From Henricia sp. BOLD:AAB3569 (Eukaryota > Echinodermata > Asteroidea > Spinulosida > Echinasteridae): a stretch of 64,000 bases of DNA. Below, piece after piece: positions 18,864-30,753 of this stretch. The notes beneath the pieces are model-generated. The model was not told the DNA's origin and searched no databases. It was given only the letters and a program-made list of their open reading frames with translations. The stretch spans positions 1-64,000 of the forward strand of contig JBBELK010000569.1 of NCBI GenBank assembly GCA_037783545.1, read 5' to 3'. The position numbers and the translations under genes were made by a program. Within the stretch, counting starts at the first letter, position 1; every line of letters begins with the position of its first letter.

Positions 18864-20656
18864 TAACAACTCTATATCCCAAACGTGTTCTGCAAATTTC
18901 AGCAATTTCCCGTTTAAACCGACCGAGTTATCGTCGAATCTAGCAAAAACTCCCTGCCGGCACAGTTTTCGCACAAGCAGACGCCTCTTTCGGGAAACAT
19001 TGCGTCTGAAGTGGTCGCTATTTTGGAACTGAAGGAATTTCCAGACAAACTTCAAATTTCGCCTGCTATAACAACTCTATATCCCAAACGTGTTCTGCAA
19101 ATTTCAGCAATTTCCCGTTTAAACCGACCGAGTTATCGTCGAATCTAGCAAAAACTCCCTGCCGGCACAGTTTTCGCACAAGCAGACGCCTCTTTCGGGA
19201 AACATTGCGTCTGAAGTGGTCGCTATTTTGGAACTGAAGGAATTTCCAGACAAACTTCAAATTTTTCCTGCTATAACAACTCTATATCCCAAACGTGTTC
19301 TGCAAATGTCACCAATTTCCCGTTTAAACCGACCGAGTTATCGTCGAATCTAGCAAAAACTCCCTGCCGGAACAGTTTTCGCACAAGCAGACGCCGCTTT
19401 CGAGAAACATTGCGTCTGAAGTGGTCGCTATTATGGAACTGAAGGAATTTCCAGACAAACTTCAAATTTCGCCTGCTATAACAACTCTATATCCCAAACG
19501 TGTTCTGCAAATTTCAGCAATTTCCCGTTCAAACCGATCGAGTTATCGTCGAATCTAGCAAAAACTCCCTGCCGGCACAGTTTTCGCACAAGCAGACGCC
19601 TCTTTCGGGAAACATTGCGTCTGAAGTGGTCGCTATCTTGGAACTGAAGGAATTTCCAGACAAACTTCAAATTTTTCCTGCTATAACAACTCTATATCCC
19701 AAACGTGTTCTGCAAATGTCACCAATTTCCCGTTTAAACCAACCGAGTTATCGTCGAATCTAGCAAAAACTCCCTGCCGGAACAGTTTTCGCACAAGCAG
19801 ACGCCGCTTTCGAGAAACATTGCGTCTGAAGTGGTCGCTATTATGGAACTGAAGGAATTTCCAGACAAACTTCAAATTTCGCCTGCTATAACAACTCTAT
19901 ATCCCAAACGTGTTCTGCAAATTTCAGCAATTTCCCGTTCAAACCGATCGAGTTATCGTCGAATCTAGCAAAAACTCCCTGCCGGCACAGTTTTCGCACA
20001 AGCAGACGCCTCTTTCGGGAAACATTGCGTCTGAAGTGGTCGCTATTTTGGAACTGAAGGAATTTCCAGACAAACTTCAAATTGTTCCTGCTATAACAAC
20101 TCTATATCCCAAACGTGTTCTGCAAATTTCAGCAATTTCCCGTTCAAACCGACCGAGTTATCGTCGAATCTAGCAAAAACTCCCTGCCGGCACAGTTTTC
20201 GCACAAGCAGACGCCGCTTTCGGGAAACATTGCGTCTGAAGTGGTCGCTATTTTGGAACTGAAGGAATTTCCAGACAAACTTCAAATTTCGCCTGCTATA
20301 ACAACTCTATATCCCAAACGTGTTCTGCAAATTTCAGCAATTTCCCGTTCAAACCGATCGAGTTATTGTCGAATATAGCACAAACTCCCTGCCGGCACAG
20401 TTTTCGCACAAGCAGACGCCGCTTTCGGGAAACATTGCGTCTGAAGTGGTCGCTATCTTGGAACTGAAGGAATTTCCAGACAAACTTCAAATTTTGCCTG
20501 CTATAACAACTCTATATCCCAAACGTGTTCTGCAAATTTCAGCAATTTCCCGTTCAAACCGATCGAGTTATCGTCGAATCTAGCAAAAACTCCCTGCCGG
20601 CACAGTTTTCGCACAAGCAGACGCCGCTTTCGGGAAACATTGCGTCTGAAGTGGTA
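18864..20656. repeat. Mosaic stretch with a two-monomer alternation at 19274-20093
   Basis: Monomers 19274 and 19684 are both of the GTCACC class, and 19479 and 19889 are both C52/T60 monomers with T123, giving a local 410-bp alternation. The second pair differs at AACCAACC (near 19740) and in its tail. The stretch around 20094-20650 repeats the class order seen at 15788-16402 (base-like, ATATAGCAC, GGTAGCT), with a private TTATTGTCG near 20366. Confidence 0.72.
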
Positions 20657-23600
20657 GCTATTTTGGAACTAGAGGAATTTCCAGACAAACTTCAAATTTC
20701 GCCTGCTATAACAACTCTATATCCCAAACGTGTTCTGCAAATTGCAGCAATTTCCCGTTTAAACCGACCGAGTTATCGTCGAATCTAGCAAAAACTCCCT
20801 GCCGGCACAGTTTTCGCACAAGCAGACGCCTCTTTCGGGAAACATTGCGTCTGAAGTGGTCGCTATTTTGGAACTGAAGGAATTTCCAGACAAACTTCAA
20901 ATTTCGCCTGCTATAACAACTCTATATCCCAAACGTGTTCTGCAAATTGCAGCAATTTCCCGTTTAAACCGACCGAGTTATCGTCGAATCTAGCAAAAAC
21001 TCCCTGCCGGCACAGTTTTCGCACAAGCAGACGCCTCTTTCGGGAAACATTGCGTCTGAAGTGGTCGCTATTTTGGAACTAAAGGAATTTCCAGACAAAC
21101 TTCAAATTTTTCCTGCTATAACAACTCTATATCCCAAACGTGTTCTGCAAATGTCACCAATTTCCCGTTTAAACCGACCGAGTTATCGTCGAATCTAGCA
21201 AAAACTCCCTGGCGGAACAGTTTTCGCACAAGCAGACGCCGCTTTCGAGAAACATTGCGTCTGAAGTGGTCGCTATTATGGAACTGAAGGAATTTCCAGA
21301 CAAACTTCAAATTTCGCCTGCTATAACAACTCTATATCCCAAACGTGTTCTGCAAATTTCAGCAATTTCCCGTTCAAACCGATCGAGTTATCGTCGAATC
21401 TAGCAAAAACTCCCTGCCGGCACAGTTTTCGCACAAGCAGACGCCTCTTTCGGGAAACATTGCGTCTGAAGTGGTCGCTATCTTGGAACTGAAGGAATTT
21501 CCAGACAAACTTCAAATTTTGCCTGCTATAACAATTCTATATCCCAAACGTGTTCTGCAAATTTCAGCAATTTCCCGTTCAAACCGACCGAGTTATCGTC
21601 GAATCTAGCAAAAACTCCCTGCCGGCACAGTTTTCGCACAAGCAGACGCCGCTTTCGGGAAACATTGCGTCTGAAGTGGTAGCTATTTTGGAACTAGAGG
21701 AATTTCCAGACAAACTTCAAATTTCGCCTGCTATAACAACTCTATATCCCAAACGTGTTCTGCAAATTTCAGCAATTTCCCGTTTAAACCGCCCGAGTTA
21801 TCGTCGAATCTAGCAAAAACTCCCTGCCGGCACAGTTTTCGCACAAGCAGACGCCTCTTTCGGGAAACATTGCGTCTGAAGTGGTCGCTATTTTGGAACT
21901 GAAGGAATTTCCAGACAAACTTCAAATTTCGCCTGCTATAACAACTCTATATCCCAAACGTGTTCTGCAAATTTCAGCAATTTCCCGTTTAAACCGACCG
22001 AGTTATCGTCGAATCTAGCAAAAACTCCCTGCCGGCACAGTTTTCGCACAAGCAGACGCCTCTTTCGGGAAACATTGCGTCTGAAGTGGTCGCTATTTTG
22101 GAACTGAAGGAATTTCCAGACAAACTTCAAATTTTTCCTGCTATAACAACTCTATATCCCAAACGTGTTCTGCAAATGTCACCAATTTCTCGTTTAAACC
22201 GACCGAGTTATCGTCGAATCTAGCAAAAACTCCCTGCCGGAACAGTTTTCGCACAAGCAGACGCCGCTTTCGAGAAACATTGCGTCTGAAGTGGTCGCTA
22301 TTATGGAACTGAAGGAATTTCCAGACAAACTTCAAATTTCGCCTGCTATAACAACTCTATATCCCAAACGTGTTCTGCAAATTTCAGCAATTTCCCGTTT
22401 AAACCGACCGAGTTATCGTCGAATCTAGCAAAAACTCCCTGCCGGCACAGTTTTCGCACAAGCAGACGCCTCTTTCGGGAAACATTGCGTCTGAAGTGGT
22501 CGCTATTTTGGAACTGAAGGAATTTCCAGACAAACTTCAAATTTCGCCTGCTATAACAACTTTATATCCCAAACGTGTTCTGCAAATTTCAGCAATTTCC
22601 CGTTTAAACCGACCGAGTTATCGTCGAATCTAGCAAAAACTCCCTGCCGGCACAGTTTTCGCACAAGCAGACGCCTCTTTCGGGAAACATTGCGTCTGAA
22701 GTGGTCGCTATTTTGGAACTGAAGGAATTTCCAGACAAACTTCAAATTTTTCCTGCTATAACAACTCTATATCCCAAACGTGTTCTGCAAATGTCACCAA
22801 TTTCCCGTTTAAACCGACCGAGTTATCGTCGAATCTAGCAAAAACTCCCTGCCGGAACAGTTTTCGCACAAGCAGACGCCGCTTTCGAGAAACATTGCGT
22901 CTGAAGTGGTCGCTATTATGGAACTGAAGGAATTTCCAGACAAACTTCAAATTTCGCCTGCTATAACAACTCTATATCCCAAACGTGTTCTGCAAATTTC
23001 AGCAATTTCCCGTTCAAACCGATCGAGTTATCGTCGAATCTAGCAAAAACTCCCTGCCGGCACAGTTTTCGCACAAGCAGACGCCTCTTTCGGGAAACAT
23101 TGCGTCTGAAGTGGTCGCTATCTTGGAACTGAAGGAATTTCCAGACAAACTTCAAATTTTGCCTTCTATAACAATTCTATATCCCAAACGTGTTCTGCAA
23201 ATTTCAGCAATTTCCCGTTCAAACCGACCGAGTTATCGTCGAATCTAGCAAAAACTCCCTGCCGGCACAGTTTTCGCACAAGCAGACGCCGCTTTCGGGA
23301 AACATTGCGTCTGAAGTGGTCGCTATTTTGGAACTGAAGGAATTTCCAGACAAACTTCAAATTTCGCCTGCTATAACAACTCTATATCCCAAACGTGTTC
23401 TGCAAATTTCAGCAATTTCCCGTTTAAACCGACCGAGTTATCGTCGAATCTAGCAAAAACTCCCTGCCGGCACAGTTTTCGCACAAGCAGACGCCTCTTT
23501 CGGGAAACATTGCGTCTGAAGTGGTCGCTATTTTGGAACTAGAGGAATTTCCAGACAAACTTCAAATTTCGCCTGCTATAACAACTCTATATCCCAAACG

Positions 23601-26233
23601 TGTTCTGCAAATTGCAGCAATTTCCCGTTTAAACCGACCGAGTTATCGTCGAATCTAGCAAAAACTCCCTGCCGGCACAGTTTTCGCACAAGCAGACGCC
23701 TCTTTCGGGAAACATTGCGTCTGAAGTGGTCGCTATTTTGGAACTGAAGGAATTTCCAGACAAACTTCAAATTTCGCCTGCTATAACAACTCTATATCCC
23801 AAACGTGTTCTGCAAATTGCAGCAATTTCCCGTTTAAACCGACCGAGTTATCGTCGAATCTAGCAAAAACTCCCTGCCGGCACAGTTTTCGCACAAGCAG
23901 ACGCCTCTTTCGGGAAACATTGCGTCTGAAGTGGTCGCTATTTTGGAACTAAAGGAATTTCCAGACAAACTTCAAATTTTTCCTGCTATAACAACTCTAT
24001 ATCCCAAACGTGTTCTGCAAATGTCACCAATTTCCCGTTTAAACCGACCGAGTTATCGTCGAATCTAGCAAAAACTCCCTGGCGGAACAGTTTTCGCACA
24101 AGCAGACGCCGCTTTCGAGAAACATTGCGTCTGAAGTGGTCGCTATTATGGAACTGAAGGAATTTCCAGACAAACTTCAAATTTCGCCTGCTATAACAAC
24201 TCTATATCCCAAACGTGTTCTGCAAATTTCAGCAATTTCCCGTTCAAACCGATCGAGTTATCGTCGAATCTAGCAAAAACTCCCTGCCGGCACAGTTTTC
24301 GCACAAGCAGACGCCTCTTTCGGGAAACATTGCGTCTGAAGTGGTCGCTATCTTGGAACTGAAGGAATTTCCAGACAAACTTCAAATTTTGCCTGCTATA
24401 ACAATTCTATATCCCAAACGTGTTCTGCAAATTTCAGCAATTTCCCGTTCAAACCGACCGAGTTATCGTCGAATCTAGCAAAAACTCCCTGCCGGCACAG
24501 TTTTCGCACAAGCAGACGCCGCTTTCGGGAAACATTGCGTCTGAAGTGGTAGCTATTTTGGAACTAGAGGAATTTCCAGACAAACTTCAAATTTCGCCTG
24601 CTATAACAACTCTATATCCCAAACGTGTTCTGCAAATTTCAGCAATTTCCCGTTTAAACCGCCCGAGTTATCGTCGAATCTAGCAAAAACTCCCTGCCGG
24701 CACAGTTTTCGCACAAGCAGACGCCTCTTTCGGGAAACATTGCGTCTGAAGTGGTCGCTATTTTGGAACTGAAGGAATTTCCAGACAAACTTCAAATTTC
24801 GCCTGCTATAACAACTCTATATCCCAAACGTGTTCTGCAAATTTCAGCAATTTCCCGTTTAAACCGACCGAGTTATCGTCGAATCTAGCAAAAACTCCCT
24901 GCCGGCACAGTTTTCGCACAAGCAGACGCCTCTTTCGGGAAACATTGCGTCTGAAGTGGTCGCTATTTTGGAACTGAAGGAATTTCCAGACAAACTTCAA
25001 ATTTTTCCTGCTATAACAACTCTATATCCCAAACGTGTTCTGCAAATGTCACCAATTTCTCGTTTAAACCGACCGAGTTATCGTCGAATCTAGCAAAAAC
25101 TCCCTGCCGGAACAGTTTTCGCACAAGCAGACGCCGCTTTCGAGAAACATTGCGTCTGAAGTGGTCGCTATTATGGAACTGAAGGAATTTCCAGACAAAC
25201 TTCAAATTTCGCCTGCTATAACAACTCTATATCCCAAACGTGTTCTGCAAATTTCAGCAATTTCCCGTTTAAACCGACCGAGTTATCGTCGAATCTAGCA
25301 AAAACTCCCTGCCGGCACAGTTTTCGCACAAGCAGACGCCTCTTTCGGGAAACATTGCGTCTGAAGTGGTCGCTATTTTGGAACTGAAGGAATTTCCAGA
25401 CAAACTTCAAATTTCGCCTGCTATAACAACTTTATATCCCAAACGTGTTCTGCAAATTTCAGCAATTTCCCGTTTAAACCGACCGAGTTATCGTCGAATC
25501 TAGCAAAAACTCCCTGCCGGCACAGTTTTCGCACAAGCAGACGCCTCTTTCGGGAAACATTGCGTCTGAAGTGGTCGCTATTTTGGAACTGAAGGAATTT
25601 CCAGACAAACTTCAAATTTTTCCTGCTATAACAACTCTATATCCCAAACGTGTTCTGCAAATGTCACCAATTTCCCGTTTAAACCGACCGAGTTATCGTC
25701 GAATCTAGCAAAAACTCCCTGCCGGAACAGTTTTCGCACAAGCAGACGCCGCTTTCGAGAAACATTGCGTCTGAAGTGGTCGCTATTATGGAACTGAAGG
25801 AATTTCCAGACAAACTTCAAATTTCGCCTGCTATAACAACTCTATATCCCAAACGTGTTCTGCAAATTTCAGCAATTTCCCGTTCAAACCGATCGAGTTA
25901 TCGTCGAATCTAGCAAAAACTCCCTGCCGGCACAGTTTTCGCACAAGCAGACGCCTCTTTCGGGAAACATTGCGTCTGAAGTGGTCGCTATCTTGGAACT
26001 GAAGGAATTTCCAGACAAACTTCAAATTTTGCCTTCTATAACAATTCTATATCCCAAACGTGTTCTGCAAATTTCAGCAATTTCCCGTTCAAACCGACCG
26101 AGTTATCGTCGAATCTAGCAAAAACTCCCTGCCGGCACAGTTTTCGCACAAGCAGACGCCGCTTTCGGGAAACATTGCGTCTGAAGTGGTCGCTATTTTG
26201 GAACTGAAGGAATTTCCAGACAAACTTCAAATT
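20657..26233. repeat. Fourteen-monomer (2,870-bp) duplication, copies 20657-23363 and 23527-26233
   Basis: The two 2,707-bp segments share, in register at an offset of 2,870 bp, several substitutions that are otherwise rare: AATTGCAGC (20742/23612), CTAAAGG (21082/23952), CTGGCGGAAC (21211/24081), CCGCCCGAG (21792/24662), TTTCTCG (22190/25060), CTTTATAT (22562/25432) and GCCTTCT (23165/26035). I noticed no difference inside. The match starts just after GGT[A/C]GCT (20656 A versus 23526 C) and ends at 23364/26234 (TTTCG versus TTGTT). A 163-bp segment at 23364-23526 joins the copies. Confidence 0.9.
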
Positions 26234-29200
26234 GTTCCTGCTATAACAACTCTATATCCCAAACGTGTTCTGCAAATTTCAGCAATTTCCCGTTCAAACC
26301 GACCGGGTTATCGTCGAATCTAGCAAAAACTCCCTGCCGGCACAGTTTTCGCACAAGCAGACGCCGCTTTCGGGAAACATTGCGTCTGAAGTGGTCGCTA
26401 TTTTGGAACTGAAGGAATTTCCAGACAAACTTCAAATTTCGCCTTCTATAACAACTCTATATCCCAAACGTGTTCTGCAAATTTCAGCAATTTCCCGTTC
26501 AAACCGATCGAGTTATCGTCGAATATAGCACAAACTCCCTGCCGGCACAGTTTTCGCACAAGCAGACGCCGCTTTCGGGAAACATTGCGTCTGAAGTGGT
26601 CGCTATCTTGGAACTGAAGGAATTTCCAGACAAACTTCAAATTTTGCCTGCTATAACAACTCTATATCCCAAACGTGTTCTGCAAATTTCAGCAATTTCC
26701 CGTTCAAACCGATCGAGTTATCGTCGAATCTAGCAAAAACTCCCTGCCGGCACAGTTTTCGCACAAGCAGACGCCGCTTTCGGGAAACATTGCGTCTGAA
26801 GTGGTAGCTATTTTGGAACTAGAGGAATTTCCAGACAAACTTCAAATTTCGCCTGCTATAACAACTCTATATCCCAAACGTGTTCTGCAAATTTCAGCAA
26901 TTTCCCGTTTAAACCGACCGAGTTATCGTCGAATCTAGCAAAAACTCCCTGCCGGCACAGTTTTCGCACAAGCAGACGCCTCTTTCGGGAAACATTGCGT
27001 CTGAAGTGGTCGCTATTTTGGAACTGAAGGAATTTCCAGACAAACTTCAAATTTCGCCTGCTATAACAACTCTATATCCCAAACGTGTTCTGCAAATTTG
27101 AGCAATTTCCCGTTCAAACCGATCGAGTTATCGTCGAATCTAGCAAAAACTCCCTGCCGGCACAGTTTTCGCACAAGCAGACGCCTCTTTCGGGAAACAT
27201 TGCGTCTGAAGTGGTCGCTATCTTGGAACTGAAGGAATTTCCAGACAAACTTCAAATTTTGCCTGCTATAACAATTCTATATCCCAAACGTGTTCTGCAA
27301 ATTTCAGCAATTTCCCGTTCAAACCGACCGAGTTATCGTCGAATCTAGCAAAAACTCCCTGCCGGCACAGTTTTCGCACAAGCAGACGCCGCTTTCGGGA
27401 AACATTGCGTCTGAAGTGGTCGCTATTTTGGAACTGAAGGAATTTCCAGACAAACTTCAAATTTCGCCTGCTATAACAACTTTATATCCCAAACGTGTTC
27501 TGCAAATTTCAGCAATTTCCCGTTTAAACCGACCGAGTTATCGTCGAATCTAGCAAAAACTCCCTGCCGGCACAGTTTTCGCACAAGCAGACGCCTCTTT
27601 CGGGAAACATTGCGTCTGAAGTGGTCGCTATTTTGGAACTGAAGGAATTTCCAGACAAACTTCAAATTTTTCCTGCTATAACAACTCTATATCCCAAACG
27701 TGTTCTGCAAATGTCACCAATTTCCCGTTTAAACCGACCGAGTTATCGTCGAATCTAGCAAAAACTCCCTGCCGGAACAGTTTTCGCACAAGCAGACGCC
27801 GCTTTCGAGAAACATTGCGTCTGAAGTGGTCGCTATTATGGAACTGAAGGAATTTCCAGACAAACTTCAAATTTCGCCTGCTATAACAACTCTATATCCC
27901 AAACGTGTTCTGCAAATTTCAGCAATTTCCCGTTCAAACCGATCGAGTTATCGTCGAATCTAGCAAAAACTCCCTGCCGGCACAGTTTTCGCACAAGCAG
28001 ACGCCTCTTTCGGGAAACATTGCGTCTGAAGTGGTCGCTATCTTGGAACTGAAGGAATTTCCAGACAAACTTCAAATTTTGCCTTCTATAACAATTCTAT
28101 ATCCCAAACGTGTTCTGCAAATTTCAGCAATTTCCCGTTCAAACCGACCGAGTTATCGTCGAATCTAGCAAAAACTCCCTGCCGGCACAGTTTTCGCACA
28201 AGCAGACGCCGCTTTCGGGAAACATTGCGTCTGAAGTGGTCGCTATTTTGGAACTGAAGGAATTTCCAGACAAACTTCAAATTTCGCCTGCTATAACAAC
28301 TCTATATCCCAAACGTGTTCTGCAAATTTCAGCAATTTCCCGTTTAAACCGACCGAGTTATCGTCGAATCTAGCAAAAACTCCCTGCCGGCACAGTTTTC
28401 GCACAAGCAGACGCCTCTTTCGGGAAACATTGCGTCTGAAGTGGTCGCTATTTTGGAACTGAAGGAATTTCCAGACAAACTTCAAATTGTTCCTGCTATA
28501 ACAACTCTATATCCCAAACGTGTTCTGCAAATTTCAGCAATTTCCCGTTCAAACCGACCGAGTTATCGTCGAATCTAGCAAAAACTCCCTGCCGGCACAG
28601 TTTTCGCACAAGCAGACGCCGCTTTCGGGAAACATTGCGTCTGAAGTGGTCGCTATTTTGGAACTGAAGGAATTTCCAGACAAACTTCAAATTTCGCCTT
28701 CTATAACAACTCTATATCCCAAACGTGTTCTGCAAATTTCAGCAATTTCCCGTTCAAACCGATCGAGTTATCGTCGAATATAGCACAAACTCCCTGCCGG
28801 CACAGTTTTCGCACAAGCAGACGCCGCTTTCGGGAAACATTGCGTCTGAAGTGGTCGCTATCTTGGAACTGAAGGAATTTCCAGACAAACTTCAAATTTT
28901 GCCTGCTATAACAACTCTATATCCCAAACGTGTTCTGCAAATTTCAGCAATTTCCCGTTCAAACCGATCGAGTTATCGTCGAATCTAGCAAAAACTCCCT
29001 GCCGGCACAGTTTTCGCACAAGCAGACGCCGCTTTCGGGAAACATTGCGTCTGAAGTGGTAGCTATTTTGGAACTAGAGGAATTTCCAGACAAACTTCAA
29101 ATTTCGCCTGCTATAACAACTCTATATCCCAAACGTGTTCTGCAAATTTCAGCAATTTCCCGTTTAAACCGACCGAGTTATCGTCGAATCTAGCAAAAAC

Positions 29201-30753
29201 TCCCTGCCGGCACAGTTTTCGCACAAGCAGACGCCTCTTTCGGGAAACATTGCGTCTGAAGTGGTCGCTATTTTGGAACTGAAGGAATTTCCAGACAAAC
29301 TTCAAATTTCGCCTGCTATAACAACTCTATATCCCAAACGTGTTCTGCAAATTTCAGCAATTTCCCGTTTAAACCGACCGAGTTATCGTCGAATCTAGCA
29401 AAAACTCCCTGCCGGCACAGTTTTCGCACAAGCAGACGCCTCTTTCGGGAAACATTGCGTCTGAAGTGGTCGCTATTTTGGAACTGAAGGAATTTCCAGA
29501 CAAACGTCAAATTTTTCCTGCTATAACAACTCTATATCCCAAACGTGTTCTGCAAATGTCACAAATTTCCCGTTTAAACCGACCGAGTTATCGTCGAATC
29601 TAGCAAAAACTCCCTGCCGGAACAGTTTTCGCACAAGCAGACGCCGCTTTCGAGAAACATTGCGTCTGAAGTGGTCGCTATTATGGAACTGAAGGAATTT
29701 CCAGACAAACTTCAAATTTCGCCTGCTATAACAACTCTATATCCCAAACGTGTTCTGCAAATTTCAGCAATTTCCCGTTCAAACCGATCGAGTTATCGTC
29801 GAATCTAGCAAAAACTCCCTGCCGGCACAGTTTTCGCACAAGCAGACGCCTCTTTCGGGAAACATTGCGTCTGAAGTGGTCGCTATCTTGGAACTGAAGG
29901 AATTTCCAGACAAACTTCAAATTTTGCCTGCTATAACAATTCTATATCCCAAACGTGTTCTGCAAATTTCAGCAATTTCCCGTTCAAACCGACCGAGTTA
30001 TCGTCGAATCTAGCAAAAACTCCCTGCCGGCACAGTTTTCGCACAAGCAGACGCCGCTTTCGGGAAACATTGCGTCTGAAGTGGTCGCTATTTTGGAACT
30101 GAAGGAATTTCCAGACAAACTTCAAATTTCGCCTGCTATAACAACTCTATATCCCAAACGTGTTCTGCAAATTTCAGCAATTTCCCGTTCAAACCGATCG
30201 AGTTATCGTCGAATATAGCAAAAACTCCCTGCCTGCACAGTTTTCGCACAAGCAGACGCCTCTTTCGGGAAACATTGCGTCTGAAGTGGTCGCTATTTTG
30301 GAACTGAAGGAATTTCCAGACAAACTTCAATTTTTTCCTGCTATAACAACTCTATATCCCAAACGTGTTCTGCAAATGTCACCAATTTCCCGTTTAAACC
30401 GACCGAGTTATCGTCGAATCTAGCAAAAACTCCCTGCCGGAACAGTTTTCGCACAAGCAGACGCCGCTTTCGAGAAACATTGCGTCTGAAGTGGTCGCTA
30501 TTATGGAACTGAAGGAATTTCCAGACAAACTTCAAATTTCGCCTGCTATAACAACTCTATATCCCAAACGTGTTCTGCAAATTTCAGCAATTTCCCGTTC
30601 AAACCGATCGAGTTATCGTCGAATCTAGCAAAAACTCCCTGCCGGCACAGTTTTCGCACAAGCAGACGCCGCTTTCGGGAAACATTGCGTCTGAAGTGGT
30701 CGCTATCTTGGAACTGAAGGAATTTCCAGACAAACTTCAAATTTTGCCTGCTA
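26234..30753. repeat. Mosaic stretch assembled from pieces of neighbouring units
   Basis: The piece 27474-28283, marked by CTTTATAT and GCCTTCT, matches 25424-26233 (offset 2,050 bp) and 22554-23363 (offset 4,920 bp). The piece 28493 to about 29315 matches 26238 to about 27060 (offset 2,255 bp), including GCCTTCT before AACAACTC. Private changes include CCGGGTTA near 26306, AAATTTGAGC near 27100, AAACGTC near 29505 and CAATTTTTTCC near 30330. The pattern fits repeated short exchanges, not one clean duplication. Confidence 0.75.
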
